A stretch of DNA of 64,000 nt from Methanosarcina acetivorans C2A (GCF_000007345.1 NC_003552.1:2232001-2296000); one strand, 5' to 3'. Numbered from the stretch's first letter, positions 1-9,462 are shown. Notes: a model not told the origin generated them from the sequence alone. Translations and numbers: made by a program.

Positions 1-93
1 GTCACTCCTGATACGATGAAATACTATGAGGCAATAAAGGGGGAACTGAGAAAAAGGAAGTCTAAGGAAATAGAAAATCCCTATTATGTATAA
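1..93 (+). CDS. C-terminal end of an unknown protein (partial)
   Basis: An open frame enters from the left edge in frame 1 and stops at TAA 91-93, leaving about 30 residues rich in Lys, Glu and Arg and ending in ENPYYV. I do not recognise the family. The Lys/Arg-rich tail suggests a soluble protein. The stop lies just before a small hairpin and the end of an insertion sequence, so the gene may use sequence at the IS edge to terminate. A truncated gene is also possible, because the 5' part is outside the window. Confidence 0.45.
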   Translation, partial: VTPDTMKYYEAIKGELRKRKSKEIENPYYV

Positions 94-106
94 GTATGAG
101 AGGAAA

Positions 107-139
107 CTCTATCATGTGTGTTCATAGAGGAGTCTTTTT
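107..139 (+). terminator. possible terminator at IS border
   Basis: CTCTAT (107-112) and ATAGAG (124-129) can pair, and they are followed by a T-run at 135-139 that belongs to the IS end. This could terminate the partial gene ending at 93. The stem is only 6 bp, so the call is tentative. Confidence 0.3.
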
Positions 140-321
140 AATTTTTTCTGGTTTTTCTTCAATTTCAAGACAACCACAAAATTTTATCCCAATTTGAGCA
201 AATCAATTCACTCATTTAAAAATGTGAGTCTTTTTAATTTTTTCTGGTTTTTCTTCAATTTCAAGACAACCACAAAATTTCATCCCAATTTGAGCAAATC
301 AATTCACTCATTTAAAAATGT
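130..321. repeat. 96-bp tandem duplication of the IS terminus
   Basis: The segment 130-225 is repeated almost exactly as 226-321, each copy starting with the terminal motif gagtctttttaatttttt. In the inverted copy at 15856-17695 this end is present only once. Removing the extra 96 bp gives 1597 bp, the same as the other copy without its nested insertion. The left end of this IS has therefore been duplicated in place. Confidence 0.9.
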
Positions 322-444
322 TGATTCATTTACACAAGCATTCACCAAAATTTTCCAAATTGTGGAACTATTTTTGTGGGAATTTCCGACAGCTACAGCT
401 ATAAGCCATCAAGTTTAAGAACTAATTATTCTCCAATTCTAGCA

Positions 445-1731
445 TTATCCATATTGGAATCTTGCTCTCATTAAAGGTGAGAAACCTTTCCATTTTCCAG
501 TGCTGAAACACCGTTTGTTGAAAAAAGTAAATAGATTGTAACAAAAATTAGTTAGTCCATTATTGGTTTTGAATGACCTCGCTTTGTCTACTATATCACA
601 TATCAAAGAAAATATCTGTTCCATTGTATTATCTGTCTCAGGTGTAAAACCTTTTTTCAAGAAGCTCACATTCTTGCTGAAAATCTCTTCGGCATAAGAA
701 ATCGCTTTATGAGACGCTTCAGAAAGTTCAAGATCAGAGTTAAATTCTCGTATCTTCTGAATATGCGCAACAGCACTGATAACCGTATCAGAAAGTATCA
801 ATTGAGATATCTCATTGTAGGTAATCTTATCGTTATCTGGAATCTCTTCAATAGAACTGAATTCCTCATAATACCTCTTACTAACGTTTTTTAATTGATG
901 AAACACACAAAAAGAATGAGTCACTTCAGGAAAGACCATTTTTACGGCTCCAATGATCGCTTTATCCTCATCAGAAACAATCTTTTTGATTTTATCTTCA
1001 GGAAATCGGTTCTTTATTCGTATAAAAAGAGGCATCAGAGCCTCAATTGTTGGTAACCTCTCAGTTACTTCAAAATCTAAAATGACCTTCTCTTTGGTAG
1101 CAACAACGTAAACAGATTTATATCGCATTTTTTTCCATTCTTTCTTTGTGAGTTTCGTTCCAATAAATTCTTCAAGCTTTTTTTTCCATCCATTCTTGAT
1201 CCAATTCCCATCAACATACAATGTTTCTTCAAAGCTAACTCCTTGGTTCAAAAGTTCTTGCTTTGAAAGTTTTGCTAGTTTCTGTTCATATAACCACAAT
1301 GAAGTGGGACAAGGAGCTCTTCCACAGACATTTATTACTCCTTCTGTATATGTTTCCCCAATTCGCCGAGAATTGTGCAGACTGCATCGTCCATCGTATC
1401 TGACATTTATTTGTGTATCATAATATTCAGAACTGTAATTTGCAGAACCCTGAACACCAATAACCTGATCATGATAATGTTTCTTACAAGTGGGACAAAG
1501 CCAGTATGTAACATTGAGAGATATAGTGCCGTAACGTGATATAATAAAACGAGTGTGATGAGAGTTAACATGTAATTTACTTCCACAACTATCACACTGA
1601 GTAGGGGAGAATATAGAGAACATGGGATAGTATCGATTTCCAACCAAAACTTTTGGCAAAGGAATTATTATTTTGCCGTCAACTATCGTTTTTATCATTG
1701 ATTTATCTATTGCAATGTTTCCTTTTCCCAT
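445..1731 (-). CDS. DDE transposase (MULE-like) of the 1597-bp IS
   Basis: A 428-residue transposase that cuts and joins the ends of its own IS. The N-terminal part holds a zinc-binding module with CDSCGS near residue 46 and CPTCKK near residue 79. The catalytic core has the pattern of MULE/IS256-like DDE enzymes: VDGNW supplies the first Asp, VSDEDKA the second, and FCVFHQLKN resembles the C/DxxH motif. A Lys/Arg-rich C-terminus follows. The frame is uninterrupted, so this copy may still be active. It shares all but a couple of residues with the split copy at 15947-17476 (G/E and N/D differences seen), so both arose recently. Family placement is by motif only. Confidence 0.88.
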   Translation of the reverse strand: MGKGNIAIDKSMIKTIVDGKIIIPLPKVLVGNRYYPMFSIFSPTQCDSCGSKLHVNSHHTRFIISRYGTISLNVTYWLCPTCKKHYHDQVIGVQGSANYSSEYYDTQINVRYDGRCSLHNSRRIGETYTEGVINVCGRAPCPTSLWLYEQKLAKLSKQELLNQGVSFEETLYVDGNWIKNGWKKKLEEFIGTKLTKKEWKKMRYKSVYVVATKEKVILDFEVTERLPTIEALMPLFIRIKNRFPEDKIKKIVSDEDKAIIGAVKMVFPEVTHSFCVFHQLKNVSKRYYEEFSSIEEIPDNDKITYNEISQLILSDTVISAVAHIQKIREFNSDLELSEASHKAISYAEEIFSKNVSFLKKGFTPETDNTMEQIFSLICDIVDKARSFKTNNGLTNFCYNLFTFFNKRCFSTGKWKGFSPLMRARFQYG

Positions 1732-1822
1732 AAATAGAAAAAATATATCAATATAATTAAAATTTTATTGTTTTGCACGATATAGAGGGAAAACGAAAAA
1801 CCAGAAAATAATAAAAAGTCTC

Positions 1823-2161
1823 CCTATTATGGATAGTCCTGGTACTATTTATTTAGCATTCACTGAGTTTTGTTTGACCTATAACCTATTATGTATTTAT
1901 TCCCCATTATTTTTAATATACAATTAATTTGTTTAGACAAGTAGCTCTTTTTTACCGCGAATACATTAATTTTTTGCTACTGTTTAGTAACTTTTTATTT
2001 CTTAAATCCGGACATTTTAAAATTTAATTATTTATTGATAACCTGCTTCAAAAAATTTTTCCTGAAAAAAGGCAAGCAGTTTCGAAAATCATTTATATAT
2101 AAACTTTTTAAATTATGTTAACCAATTACATTAAATATCATAATTACTATCGGTAATACAT
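1823..2161 (+). promoter_or_regulatory. AT-rich promoter region of the HTH-CBS gene
   Basis: No gene is visible in this AT-rich stretch. An archaeal TATA-like box (tttatatataaa) lies near 2092-2103. A small inverted repeat, ATTAC at 2143-2147 and GTAAT at 2153-2157, sits immediately before the start codon and could be an operator for the regulator itself. The arms are short, so autoregulation is only a suggestion. Confidence 0.4.
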
Positions 2162-2725
2162 ATGCAGCTTCCAACACCCGAAGATCTTAAAAAAAGAAGG
2201 AATGAACTCGGGCTTACCCAGAGCGACCTGGCTAAAAGGGCAGGTGTAAGCCAGCCCCTTATAGCCCGTATCGAATCGGGAGACGTAGACCCCAGGCTTT
2301 CGACGGTCAGGAAAATCCTTGATGCTTTCGAGGAAGCTGAAAAGGAGCAGCAGATCATCATAAAAGACCTGATGCATTCCCCTGTTTTCCATGTTTCCCC
2401 CGAAGACTCGGTAGAAGAAGTGGTAAACCTTATGCATATCCATGGTTTTTCACAGATTCCCGTGCTTGACGGGGGTATTCCGGTTGGAAGTATTTCGGAA
2501 GACATGATCGTAAAACTGATGGGTGAGAGCAAGAAAAAATCCATATCTCAGTTAAAGGTCTCAGGGATAATGGGGGAGGCTTTCCCGACAGTATCTCCAG
2601 GAATATCGATCTCAGTAGTTTCTCACATCCTGGAAGGAAACCCGGCCGTACTTGTAGTAGAAAAAGGAGCGGTCGTGGGCGTTGTAACAAAACATGATGT
2701 GATGAAACTTCTTCAGGGGAAATAA
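2162..2725 (+). CDS. XRE-type helix-turn-helix regulator with paired CBS domains
   Basis: A 187-residue cytoplasmic transcription regulator. Residues about 7-58 form a Cro/C1-type helix-turn-helix (LGLTQSDLAKRAGVSQPLIA). Residues about 68-185 hold two CBS motifs, one starting at IKDLMHSPVF and one at VSGIMGEAFP. CBS pairs bind adenosyl ligands such as AMP, ATP or SAM, so the protein probably senses energy or methyl-donor status, though the ligand and target genes are not visible. It stands alone, with the next operon about 320 bp downstream. This HTH-CBS architecture is common in methanogens. Confidence 0.9.
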   Translation: MQLPTPEDLKKRRNELGLTQSDLAKRAGVSQPLIARIESGDVDPRLSTVRKILDAFEEAEKEQQIIIKDLMHSPVFHVSPEDSVEEVVNLMHIHGFSQIPVLDGGIPVGSISEDMIVKLMGESKKKSISQLKVSGIMGEAFPTVSPGISISVVSHILEGNPAVLVVEKGAVVGVVTKHDVMKLLQGK

Positions 2726-3046
2726 TTTGAGCCATTTTCTTTAATTTCGGGTCTGAGGCCGAACATGGAAAGCACATGAATTATATACTAGGATTCATTT
2801 AAACCTGAATCCTTAATTAAATTCGATGCTTAACCTTGTCTGAAATGACCTAAGAAACATGGCAAACGCGGTTGAAAATGCATCCGGCGTGAGTTGCTGC
2901 GTGCCCTCATATTACGCTGTATTCGTAGAGATATAACCCTGGATTATCAGGACTACATGATTGAAGATTATAGAGTTTACATAAATTTCCTCGACAGTTA
3001 AAACTAAAAAGAGATTGAATCTTTGAAAAAGTGTGGAGATAATAAA
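2726..3046 (+). other. intergenic region with TATA box and hairpin
   Basis: No gene is seen. A TATA-like box (attatatact, near 2779-2788) is followed by an inverted repeat, GGATTCA at 2791-2797 and TGAATCC at 2806-2812, and then an AT-rich run. This could terminate the HTH-CBS transcript or act as an operator for the aminotransferase/riboflavin operon. Confidence 0.35.
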
Positions 3047-4198
3047 ATGGATTTGGAAGATACCCTTCTCATGATGCCTGGACCCGTACCTGTTACACCC
3101 AGGGTCCTTAGGGCGATGTCAAAACCGATGATTAACCACCGAAGTGCTGAATTTGCAGGAATTTATACCGATTGCAGGCAGATTCTTGCTGACGTTTTTC
3201 AGACAAAAAATGACATCTTTTTGCTCAGCGGTTCCGGGACTGCAGGGATGGAAGCCGCAGTCGGGTCTGTGGCCGGAAGTGGGGACAAAGTTATCGCCAT
3301 AGAAAACGGGAAGTTCGGACAGCGTTTCAAAGACCTTGCAGCTCTTTATGCTGACGTGGTGCCCCTGGAGTTTGAATGGGGGCTTCCGGTTGACCTTGAA
3401 ATGGTCAAGGAAAAGCTCGAAGAAGGGGCAAAAGCCATCACCCTTGTCCACAACGAAACCTCTGCAGGTATCATGAACCCTGCTGTAGAAATCGGCAAAC
3501 TTGCAAAAAAACACGATGCTATTTTTATTATGGACGGCGTAACCTCCCTCGGAGGAGATGAAGTCAAAGTTGATGAATGGGGAGTTGACATTGCAATTGT
3601 GGGATCACAGAAATGCCTTGCAGCTCCACCAGGAATGTCAGCTGTTTCCGTAAGCGAAAAAGCCTTTGAGGCAATAAACTCCATGAAGAAGAGGCCCTAC
3701 TATAATGATCTTAAAGCATATAAAAAGAGCGGGGACAAACCCAGACCGGAAACACCTTATACGCCTGCACTTCCTCTGTTCTATGCCATGCAGGAAGCCC
3801 TTCACATCGTAAAGGAAGAAGGCATGGAAGTAAGAATCAAAAGACACAGGGCTCTCTCCGAAGCGGTAAGGGCAGCGGCTGGCGCAATGAACATAGAGAT
3901 GTTCCCTCAGCTTAACGAATACAGCAAGTACTCCAACACTGTCACTGCAATGAAAGCTCCTGCAGGAGTTGATGGGGAAGACGTTAAAAACGACATGAAG
4001 AAAAGGGGTGTAATCATAGCCGGAGGGCAGGAACACCTTAAGGGCAAGATTTTCAGGATCGGAAACATGGGGAATGTAACTGCAAGAGATGTACTTTCCA
4101 CCATCCAGCAGCTGGAAATCGTGCTTAGCAAGCAGGGTTACATTGACAGCGTAGGAGCAGGCGCCGAAGCTGCAATGCGCGTTATTGACAGGGTATGA
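3047..4198 (+). CDS. class V PLP-dependent aminotransferase (alanine/serine-glyoxylate or aspartate type)
   Basis: A fold-type I, class V aminotransferase of 383 residues. The N-terminus MMPGPVPVTPRVL matches the family start, IFIMDGVTSLGG carries the cofactor-ring Asp, and VGSQKCLAAPPG carries the PLP Schiff-base Lys. Methanogen relatives include a broad-specificity enzyme making phosphoserine or aspartate; the substrate here cannot be read from sequence. The frame extends upstream to a TTG at 3023, but ATG 3047 is preferred because GGAG lies about 8 bases before it and homologues start there. The gene is first in a likely operon with ribC, ribH and a class I aminotransferase, with gaps of 90, 40 and 55 bp. 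Confidence 0.87.
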   Translation: MDLEDTLLMMPGPVPVTPRVLRAMSKPMINHRSAEFAGIYTDCRQILADVFQTKNDIFLLSGSGTAGMEAAVGSVAGSGDKVIAIENGKFGQRFKDLAALYADVVPLEFEWGLPVDLEMVKEKLEEGAKAITLVHNETSAGIMNPAVEIGKLAKKHDAIFIMDGVTSLGGDEVKVDEWGVDIAIVGSQKCLAAPPGMSAVSVSEKAFEAINSMKKRPYYNDLKAYKKSGDKPRPETPYTPALPLFYAMQEALHIVKEEGMEVRIKRHRALSEAVRAAAGAMNIEMFPQLNEYSKYSNTVTAMKAPAGVDGEDVKNDMKKRGVIIAGGQEHLKGKIFRIGNMGNVTARDVLSTIQQLEIVLSKQGYIDSVGAGAEAAMRVIDRV

Positions 4199-4264
4199 GA
4201 GGATTTTAAAAAATCCTCCAAAACCAAAGTTTATAAATAGTTCAGGAAAACCAGAGAACATTGA

Positions 4265-4753
<489 letters not shown>

Positions 4754-4793
4754 AGCGACTTTAAGTTAAAAACAAGACTGGAGACCTTACTAA

Positions 4794-5198
4794 ATGACTA
4801 TCAGCCTAGGATTTGTTATAGCTGAATTTAACAGGGATCTGACCTACCAGATGGAGTTGCTTGGAAGAGAACATGCAGAATTCCTGGGGGCAACAGTTAA
4901 AGAGACCATTCTCGTGCCCGGGGTCTTTGACATGCCCCTTGCAATCAAGAAGCTCTGCCAGAGGGAGGATATTGATGCAGTGGTGACTATAGGGTCGGTA
5001 ATCGAAGGTGAGACCGACCATGACCAGGTGGTTATGCAGCATGCCGCAAGGAAAATCATGGACCTTTCCCTTGAGTTTAACAAGCCGGTAACTCTCGGAA
5101 TTCCAGGTCCGGGCATGACCAGGATGGCTGCTCATGAACGTGTCGACTATGCTAAAAGGGCAGTAGAAGCTGCAGTAAAGCTGGTGCGGCGGCTGTGA
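4794..5198 (+). CDS. ribH: 6,7-dimethyl-8-ribityllumazine synthase
   Basis: A 134-residue lumazine synthase that condenses a ribitylamino-pyrimidine with 3,4-dihydroxybutanone phosphate, the step before riboflavin synthase. Visible family features are [14 protein letters not shown] at the N-terminus, the [12 protein letters not shown] substrate loop, and [15 protein letters not shown], which carries the conserved catalytic His region. It forms icosahedral or pentameric shells in relatives. It sits 40 bp after ribC and 55 bp before the class I aminotransferase, so all are probably co-transcribed. Confidence 0.94.
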   Translation: MTISLGFVIAEFNRDLTYQMELLGREHAEFLGATVKETILVPGVFDMPLAIKKLCQREDIDAVVTIGSVIEGETDHDQVVMQHAARKIMDLSLEFNKPVTLGIPGPGMTRMAAHERVDYAKRAVEAAVKLVRRL

Positions 5199-5253
5199 AG
5201 TTCCTTGACGCTTTAATAAGCTAGCAAAAATGTAACAAACCAGGACCATCCCT

Positions 5254-6396
5254 ATGACATCCGCAAGGCTCAAGCGTGTAGAAGAATCCGCAACGATCCG
5301 GATCTCCAACATCGCAACCAGAATGATAAAAGAGGGTACGGACGTAATCAATTTCAGCCTTGGTGAACCTGATTTCGATACCCCTAAAAACATCTGCGAT
5401 GCTGCAGCAAAGGCTATGTACGAGGGAAAAACCCATTACGCCCCTTCAGCAGGCATTCCGGAGCTGAGGGCAGCTATTGCTGAAAAATTGAAGACGGAAA
5501 ACCATCTTGAAGTGACCGAAAAAGACGTGCTTGTCACCCCCGGGGCAAAGCAGGCGATTTTCGAAATAATGATGGGCGCCCTTGACGACGGGGATCGGGC
5601 TCTCCTCTTTGACCCTGCCTGGGTAACATATGATGCTTGCATCCGTTTTTCAGGAGCAAATACGGTCTGGGTGCCTACAGTCCCTGAAAGAGGCTTTTTG
5701 CCGGATAATTTCGCCGAGTACATAAATGACAAGACAAAGCTCATTGTTGTAAACAGTCCGGGCAACCCGACAGGCGGAGTATTCGGGAAAAAGACCCTCC
5801 AGTGCATTGCCGATCTTGCAATTGACCACGACCTTCTGGTAGTCTCGGACGAGATCTATGAGAAAATCATTTATGACCGGGAACATATCAGTATCGGCAG
5901 CTTTGACGGGATGCAGGATAGGACCATCACTGTAAACGGTTTTTCCAAGGCATACGCAATGACCGGCTGGAGACTCGGATACCTTACCGCTCCCCCTGAG
6001 ATCTTTAAGCTTCTGCAGAAGATTCAGTCCCACTCGGTAAGCAGCGCCACAACCTTTGTTCAATACGGTGGGCTTGAAGCCCTGCAGGGTCCACAGGACG
6101 GCGTCAAAGCAATGGTTGACCGCTTTAAAATGCGCAGGGATATCCTTATCGACGGGCTGAATAAAATAGGGATTGAGTGTAAGAAGCCGGACGGAGCCTT
6201 CTATGCATTTGCCAATGTGAGCGAGTATGGAAACGGGACCGAGGTTGCTGAAAGGCTCCTGAAGGAAGCTCACGTGGCAGTGACTCCGGGAATTGCTTTC
6301 GGAGCTTCAGGCGAGGACTTTATCAGGATTTCCTATGCAACATCCATTGATAGAATCCGGGAAGCGCTTGAAAGGCTTGAAAAGATATTTGCATGA
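5254..6396 (+). CDS. class I/II aminotransferase (aspartate aminotransferase-like)
   Basis: A 380-residue PLP enzyme with the classic AspC-like layout: FSLGEPDFDTP near the N-terminus, VVNSPGNPTGGV (cofactor Asn), VVSDEIYEKI (Asp and Tyr), the Schiff-base motif GFSKAYAMTGWRLGY, and a C-terminal Arg in FIRISYATS for the substrate carboxylate. Aspartate/2-oxoglutarate exchange is the most likely reaction. It is the last gene of the operon that begins at 3047. A 15-bp tandem duplication follows 39 bp after the stop. Confidence 0.9.
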   Translation: MTSARLKRVEESATIRISNIATRMIKEGTDVINFSLGEPDFDTPKNICDAAAKAMYEGKTHYAPSAGIPELRAAIAEKLKTENHLEVTEKDVLVTPGAKQAIFEIMMGALDDGDRALLFDPAWVTYDACIRFSGANTVWVPTVPERGFLPDNFAEYINDKTKLIVVNSPGNPTGGVFGKKTLQCIADLAIDHDLLVVSDEIYEKIIYDREHISIGSFDGMQDRTITVNGFSKAYAMTGWRLGYLTAPPEIFKLLQKIQSHSVSSATTFVQYGGLEALQGPQDGVKAMVDRFKMRRDILIDGLNKIGIECKKPDGAFYAFANVSEYGNGTEVAERLLKEAHVAVTPGIAFGASGEDFIRISYATSIDRIREALERLEKIFA

Positions 6397-6435
6397 AACA
6401 TTCTGGAGACTTTTTTAAAAAGAGGACAGAAGAAT

Positions 6436-6465
6436 ACAGGTCAGAAAAATACAGGTCAGAAAAAT
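6436..6465. repeat. 15-bp unit repeated twice
   Basis: acaggtcagaaaaat occurs twice head to tail between the class I aminotransferase and the convergent ribL gene. It is one of several 15-bp tandem repeats in this window. Confidence 0.85.
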
Positions 6466-6495
6466 GTTTTTTCATTAAAGACGGTAGGGGTAAGT

Positions 6496-6915
6496 TTACC
6501 CATACCGTTTAAGGACCGCTTTTATTATTGCCCCGGTACTGCAGAGTGGGCACTCTTTTGAAAGTGGAACCCTGACTACTTTTGCAGGGAGCCCTCTTTT
6601 AGTAAGTTCTTCTTCCAGAAGCTCGATGTCAAAATGCTGATCATACCCCAGGACAATGATATCCGGTCTAATCTCTTTAAGGGGTTCGAACATATCTTTT
6701 TCACTACCAAGAAGGGCTTTGTCCACCGTTCCAAGCGCATTTACCATCTCAAGCCGCTGCTCCTCAGGCACTATAGGTTTTGGCTTATGAGTCACATTGG
6801 AATCCCTGGCAATAATAACGAAGAGCTCATCTCCGAGAGCTCGCGCCTGGGTCAGGAAATAAACATGTCCCGGATGGAGAATGTCAAAAGTTCCGGTAGC
6901 AAGTACACGCGTCAA
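6496..6915 (-). CDS. ribL: archaeal FAD synthetase (cytidylyltransferase fold)
   Basis: A nucleotidyltransferase of about 139 residues that adenylates FMN to FAD in archaea (RibL, MJ1179 type). The N-terminal VLATGTFDILHPGHVYFL carries the HxGH nucleotide-binding motif. Two Cys near the C-terminus (CPLCSTG) are typical of RibL, whose activity is redox-sensitive in the known enzyme. The frame runs back to an ATG at 6951, but TTG 6915, preceded by AGGTGA, matches the usual family start. It converges on the riboflavin operon, completing a local flavin gene cluster. A glycerol-3-phosphate cytidylyltransferase is less likely given the context. Confidence 0.85.
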   Translation of the reverse strand: MTRVLATGTFDILHPGHVYFLTQARALGDELFVIIARDSNVTHKPKPIVPEEQRLEMVNALGTVDKALLGSEKDMFEPLKEIRPDIIVLGYDQHFDIELLEEELTKRGLPAKVVRVPLSKECPLCSTGAIIKAVLKRYG

Positions 6916-6951
6916 TAAATCACCTGGTCTCGGGTAACATCCTGCAAGCAT

Positions 6952-7281
6952 AAGAAACTTACTGAAAATAGTCTTGTCCCCCTGCCTTCAAAGATACCAT
7001 ATTATTCAGTCTGTATATGGCGTGAAAGATTATTGTTATTTCAGGAGACAGCCTTTGCAGAGCTATGCTCTGAATTACCGTAAGTAATATATACCCAACG
7101 AAAATATGATTATAAATGTATTGAATTGGCAAACTGACAGCTGTAGTCTTACAAGAAAGAATGAGAAATCGGAAATTTTAACCTTTTCCGGAAGAGCTGT
7201 TATCTCTGGGATCGTCACAAGTGATTTATAATTCTGACAAAAATTACTATTTAGATTAATTTATAATAAGAGGAAAACCGC
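6952..7281 (+). promoter_or_regulatory. divergent promoter region of ribL and the homocysteine pair
   Basis: No gene is seen. TATA-like boxes lie near 7084-7095 (agtaatatatac) and 7222-7231 (gatttataat), the latter about 55 bp before the DUF39 gene. A perfect 6-bp hairpin, CAGAGC at 7058-7063 and GCTCTG at 7067-7072, lies between the two transcription units and could end a transcript or mark a leader structure. Confidence 0.4.
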
Positions 7282-8784
7282 ATGGTTGAAAAATCGGTTC
7301 ATGAGATCAATAAAAAAATTGAAGATGGAAGCGTCAATGTAGTCACAGCCGAGGAAATGGTCGGAATTGTTGAAAACCTTGGCGTGGAAGGTGCTGCAAG
7401 AGAAGTTGATGTGGTCACTACAGGCACGTTCGGAGCCATGTGCTCTTCAGGTTTGATGCTTAATCTCGGACATTCCGAACCCCCGATCAAGATCCAGAAA
7501 CTCTGGTTTAACAACGTGGAGGCATACAGCGGGCTTGCTGCTGTGGATGCTTATCTGGGGGCTGCCCAGATATCGGATACAAGAGGAATACAGTATGGTG
7601 GAGCGCACGTTATTGAAGACCTGCTGAGAGGGAAAGAACTCGACGTGCATGCAACTTCCTATGGGACAGACTGCTATCCCAGGAAAGTGCTTGATACGAG
7701 AATTACCCTCGATGACTTAAACGAGGCAGTCCTTCTCAACCCCAGAAACGCTTACCAGAAATATGCCGCTGCAACAAACAGTTCAAAAAGGATTCTGAAC
7801 ACCTATATGGGAGAGCTTCTACCCAATTTCGGAAACGTAACTTATTCCGGGGCAGGAGTGCTTTCTCCCCTTTCAAATGATCCTGACTACGAAACTATCG
7901 GGATGGGCACAAGGATTTTCATGGGAGGAGCCCAGGGCTATATTATAGGCAATGGGACCCAGCATTCTCCCTCAAGCAGTTTTGGGACCCTTATGCTTAA
8001 AGGAAACCTGAAAGAAATGAGCTCCGATTATTTAAGGGCTGCTTCTTTTGCAGGCTACGGAACAACTCTTTACATGGGAATCGGAATCCCCATACCCATT
8101 CTGAATGAAAAAATCGCAGCCTCAACTGCGGTGCGTGATGAAGACATTTTTACTGACATTCTTGATTATGCCGTGGGCAGCAGGGATAAGCCTGTGATAA
8201 AGCAGGTAAACTATGCCGAGCTCAGGTCAGGCTCGATAGAGCTTGAAGGGAAGAACACACCGACCTCATCCCTCTCAAGTTTCAAGAACGCCAGAAAGAT
8301 TGCAAATGAGCTAAAGGAATGGGTTAAGCACGGAAAATTCTTTGTCAGCATGCCCGTAGAAAAGCTTTCCCGCGAGGGCTCGGCAAAGTCCATGAAACAG
8401 ACTCAGGCAGTCCCACTCGTAAAAGACGTCATGGCAGACTTTATTGTTACGATCAAAAAGAACCAGACGGTTCAGGACGCTGCAAAGAAGATCTGGGAAA
8501 ACTCTTTTAACCACCTTGCTGTGGTTTCGGATACAGGGGAACTGGTAGGAATCCTGACGGCCTGGGATATCTCAAAAGCCGTTGCCGAAAATATATTTGA
8601 TTCCGTAGAAAGTGTCATGACGAAAAAAGTCCTTACCTGCGCCCCGAACGAACCCGTGGACCTTGCAGCGCGCAGGCTTGACCGCTATGGCGTTTCGGCA
8701 ATGCCTGTAATCGATACACAGAGAAAAGTACTCGGAATAATTACGAGCGACAATATAAGCAAGCTTCTCGCAAGGAGGTACTGA
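7282..8784 (+). CDS. DUF39-CBS homocysteine biosynthesis protein
   Basis: A 500-residue protein. Residues about 1-370 form the DUF39 (HcyBio) domain with a Cys in GAMCSSG and in SYGTDCYPRKV. Residues about 380-500 are a CBS pair starting at VKDVMADFIVTIKK and VESVMTKKVLTCA. In M. acetivorans the orthologue MA1821 acts with MA1822 to make homocysteine from aspartate semialdehyde and sulfide, a route shown genetically. The CBS pair probably tunes activity through an adenosyl ligand. An AGAGG ribosome site precedes ATG 7282. The NIL-ferredoxin gene starts 2 bp after the stop, so translation is probably coupled. Confidence 0.93.
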   Translation: MVEKSVHEINKKIEDGSVNVVTAEEMVGIVENLGVEGAAREVDVVTTGTFGAMCSSGLMLNLGHSEPPIKIQKLWFNNVEAYSGLAAVDAYLGAAQISDTRGIQYGGAHVIEDLLRGKELDVHATSYGTDCYPRKVLDTRITLDDLNEAVLLNPRNAYQKYAAATNSSKRILNTYMGELLPNFGNVTYSGAGVLSPLSNDPDYETIGMGTRIFMGGAQGYIIGNGTQHSPSSSFGTLMLKGNLKEMSSDYLRAASFAGYGTTLYMGIGIPIPILNEKIAASTAVRDEDIFTDILDYAVGSRDKPVIKQVNYAELRSGSIELEGKNTPTSSLSSFKNARKIANELKEWVKHGKFFVSMPVEKLSREGSAKSMKQTQAVPLVKDVMADFIVTIKKNQTVQDAAKKIWENSFNHLAVVSDTGELVGILTAWDISKAVAENIFDSVESVMTKKVLTCAPNEPVDLAARRLDRYGVSAMPVIDTQRKVLGIITSDNISKLLARRY

Positions 8785-8786
8785 GC

Positions 8787-9173
8787 ATGAAAATAAAGAT
8801 CTGCATCCCCACGGAAAGGATCCAAAACCCCATCATCTCCGAGACGATTGTTGAAACCGGAATCCTGCTTAATATTATGGTCGCAAATATCGACTCGACT
8901 TACGGCGAACTGATTGCGGATGTTAAAGATTCCAGGTTCGCCAGAATTAAAAAAGCTCTCGAATCCAGGGGAGCAATAGTTGCAATTCTGGACCGCCCCA
9001 TTCACAGGGACGAAGAAGAATGCGTGGAATGCGGAGCCTGTATCTCGGTCTGTCCGATGAATGTTTACTCCTTTGATGAGACTTGGAGCTTATGCGTGGA
9101 CGAAAAGAAATGTATCCAGTGCGGCATGTGTATCAAAATGTGCCCGCACGGCGCTTTAAAACTCGGGGAATGA
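8787..9173 (+). CDS. NIL-domain ferredoxin for homocysteine synthesis
   Basis: A 128-residue protein with an N-terminal NIL domain (residues about 1-72) and two 4Fe-4S motifs, CVECGACISVCP and CIQCGMCIKMCP. It is the partner of the DUF39-CBS protein immediately upstream (MA1822 in M. acetivorans). The iron-sulfur clusters are thought to supply electrons or handle sulfide during conversion of aspartate semialdehyde to homocysteine. NIL domains elsewhere bind methionine-like ligands. A long polypyrimidine tract just after the stop probably ends the transcript. Confidence 0.93.
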   Translation: MKIKICIPTERIQNPIISETIVETGILLNIMVANIDSTYGELIADVKDSRFARIKKALESRGAIVAILDRPIHRDEEECVECGACISVCPMNVYSFDETWSLCVDEKKCIQCGMCIKMCPHGALKLGE

Positions 9174-9185
9174 AAGAAGACTGAA

Positions 9186-9247
9186 ACTCAGTTTTTTCTT
9201 CCTTTTTCCTTTTCTTTTCCCTTTCTTTTCCTTTCTTTTCCCTTTTT
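9186..9247 (+). terminator. polypyrimidine terminator tract
   Basis: About 60 bases of almost pure C and T with repeated T-runs start 13 bp after the NIL-ferredoxin stop. U-rich runs without a stem are the usual termination signal in methanogens. Confidence 0.6.
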
Positions 9248-9289
9248 GCCATAGATTTCACTCTTTCACAGTTTTGATTTTTCAGATTA

Positions 9290-9400
9290 ATTATTGACTT
9301 GCTTCGGCATGCAGAGGTGGATGCTTTCAGTTATCTCCCCCTGCGCCGCACCGGGTCTGAGCCGGTCCGCCAGCAAGATAAAAAAGTGATCTACTAAGAG
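9290..9400. other. GC-rich island, possible structured RNA
   Basis: This stretch is much richer in G and C than its surroundings and has a pairing CCGG/CCGG block around 9350-9370 (accgggtctgagccggtc). Read on the minus strand it contains gataactgaaagcatc, which recalls a short conserved stretch of 23S rRNA. No ORF explains it. It may be a small RNA gene or an rRNA-derived scrap. Confidence 0.25.
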
Positions 9401-9462
9401 ATTCCCCCAATTAAGAGAAACAATGCATTGGAAAAAATGCCCCTTGGCAGGAGAATCTGTAC

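Larger units (their letters stand above)
130..1822 (-). mobile_element. insertion sequence, copy 1 (1597-bp type)
   Basis: The element is bounded by imperfect inverted repeats: gagtctttttaatttttt on the left and, read inward from the right, gagactttttattatttt. It carries one long transposase gene on the minus strand. A second copy lies inverted at 15856-17695. No target duplication directly abuts both ends, but the 9-mer cctattatg occurs at 1823-1831 immediately outside the right end and again at 80-88, 41 bp outside the left end, which suggests the left border was rearranged after insertion. I cannot name the IS family from memory. Confidence 0.9.
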
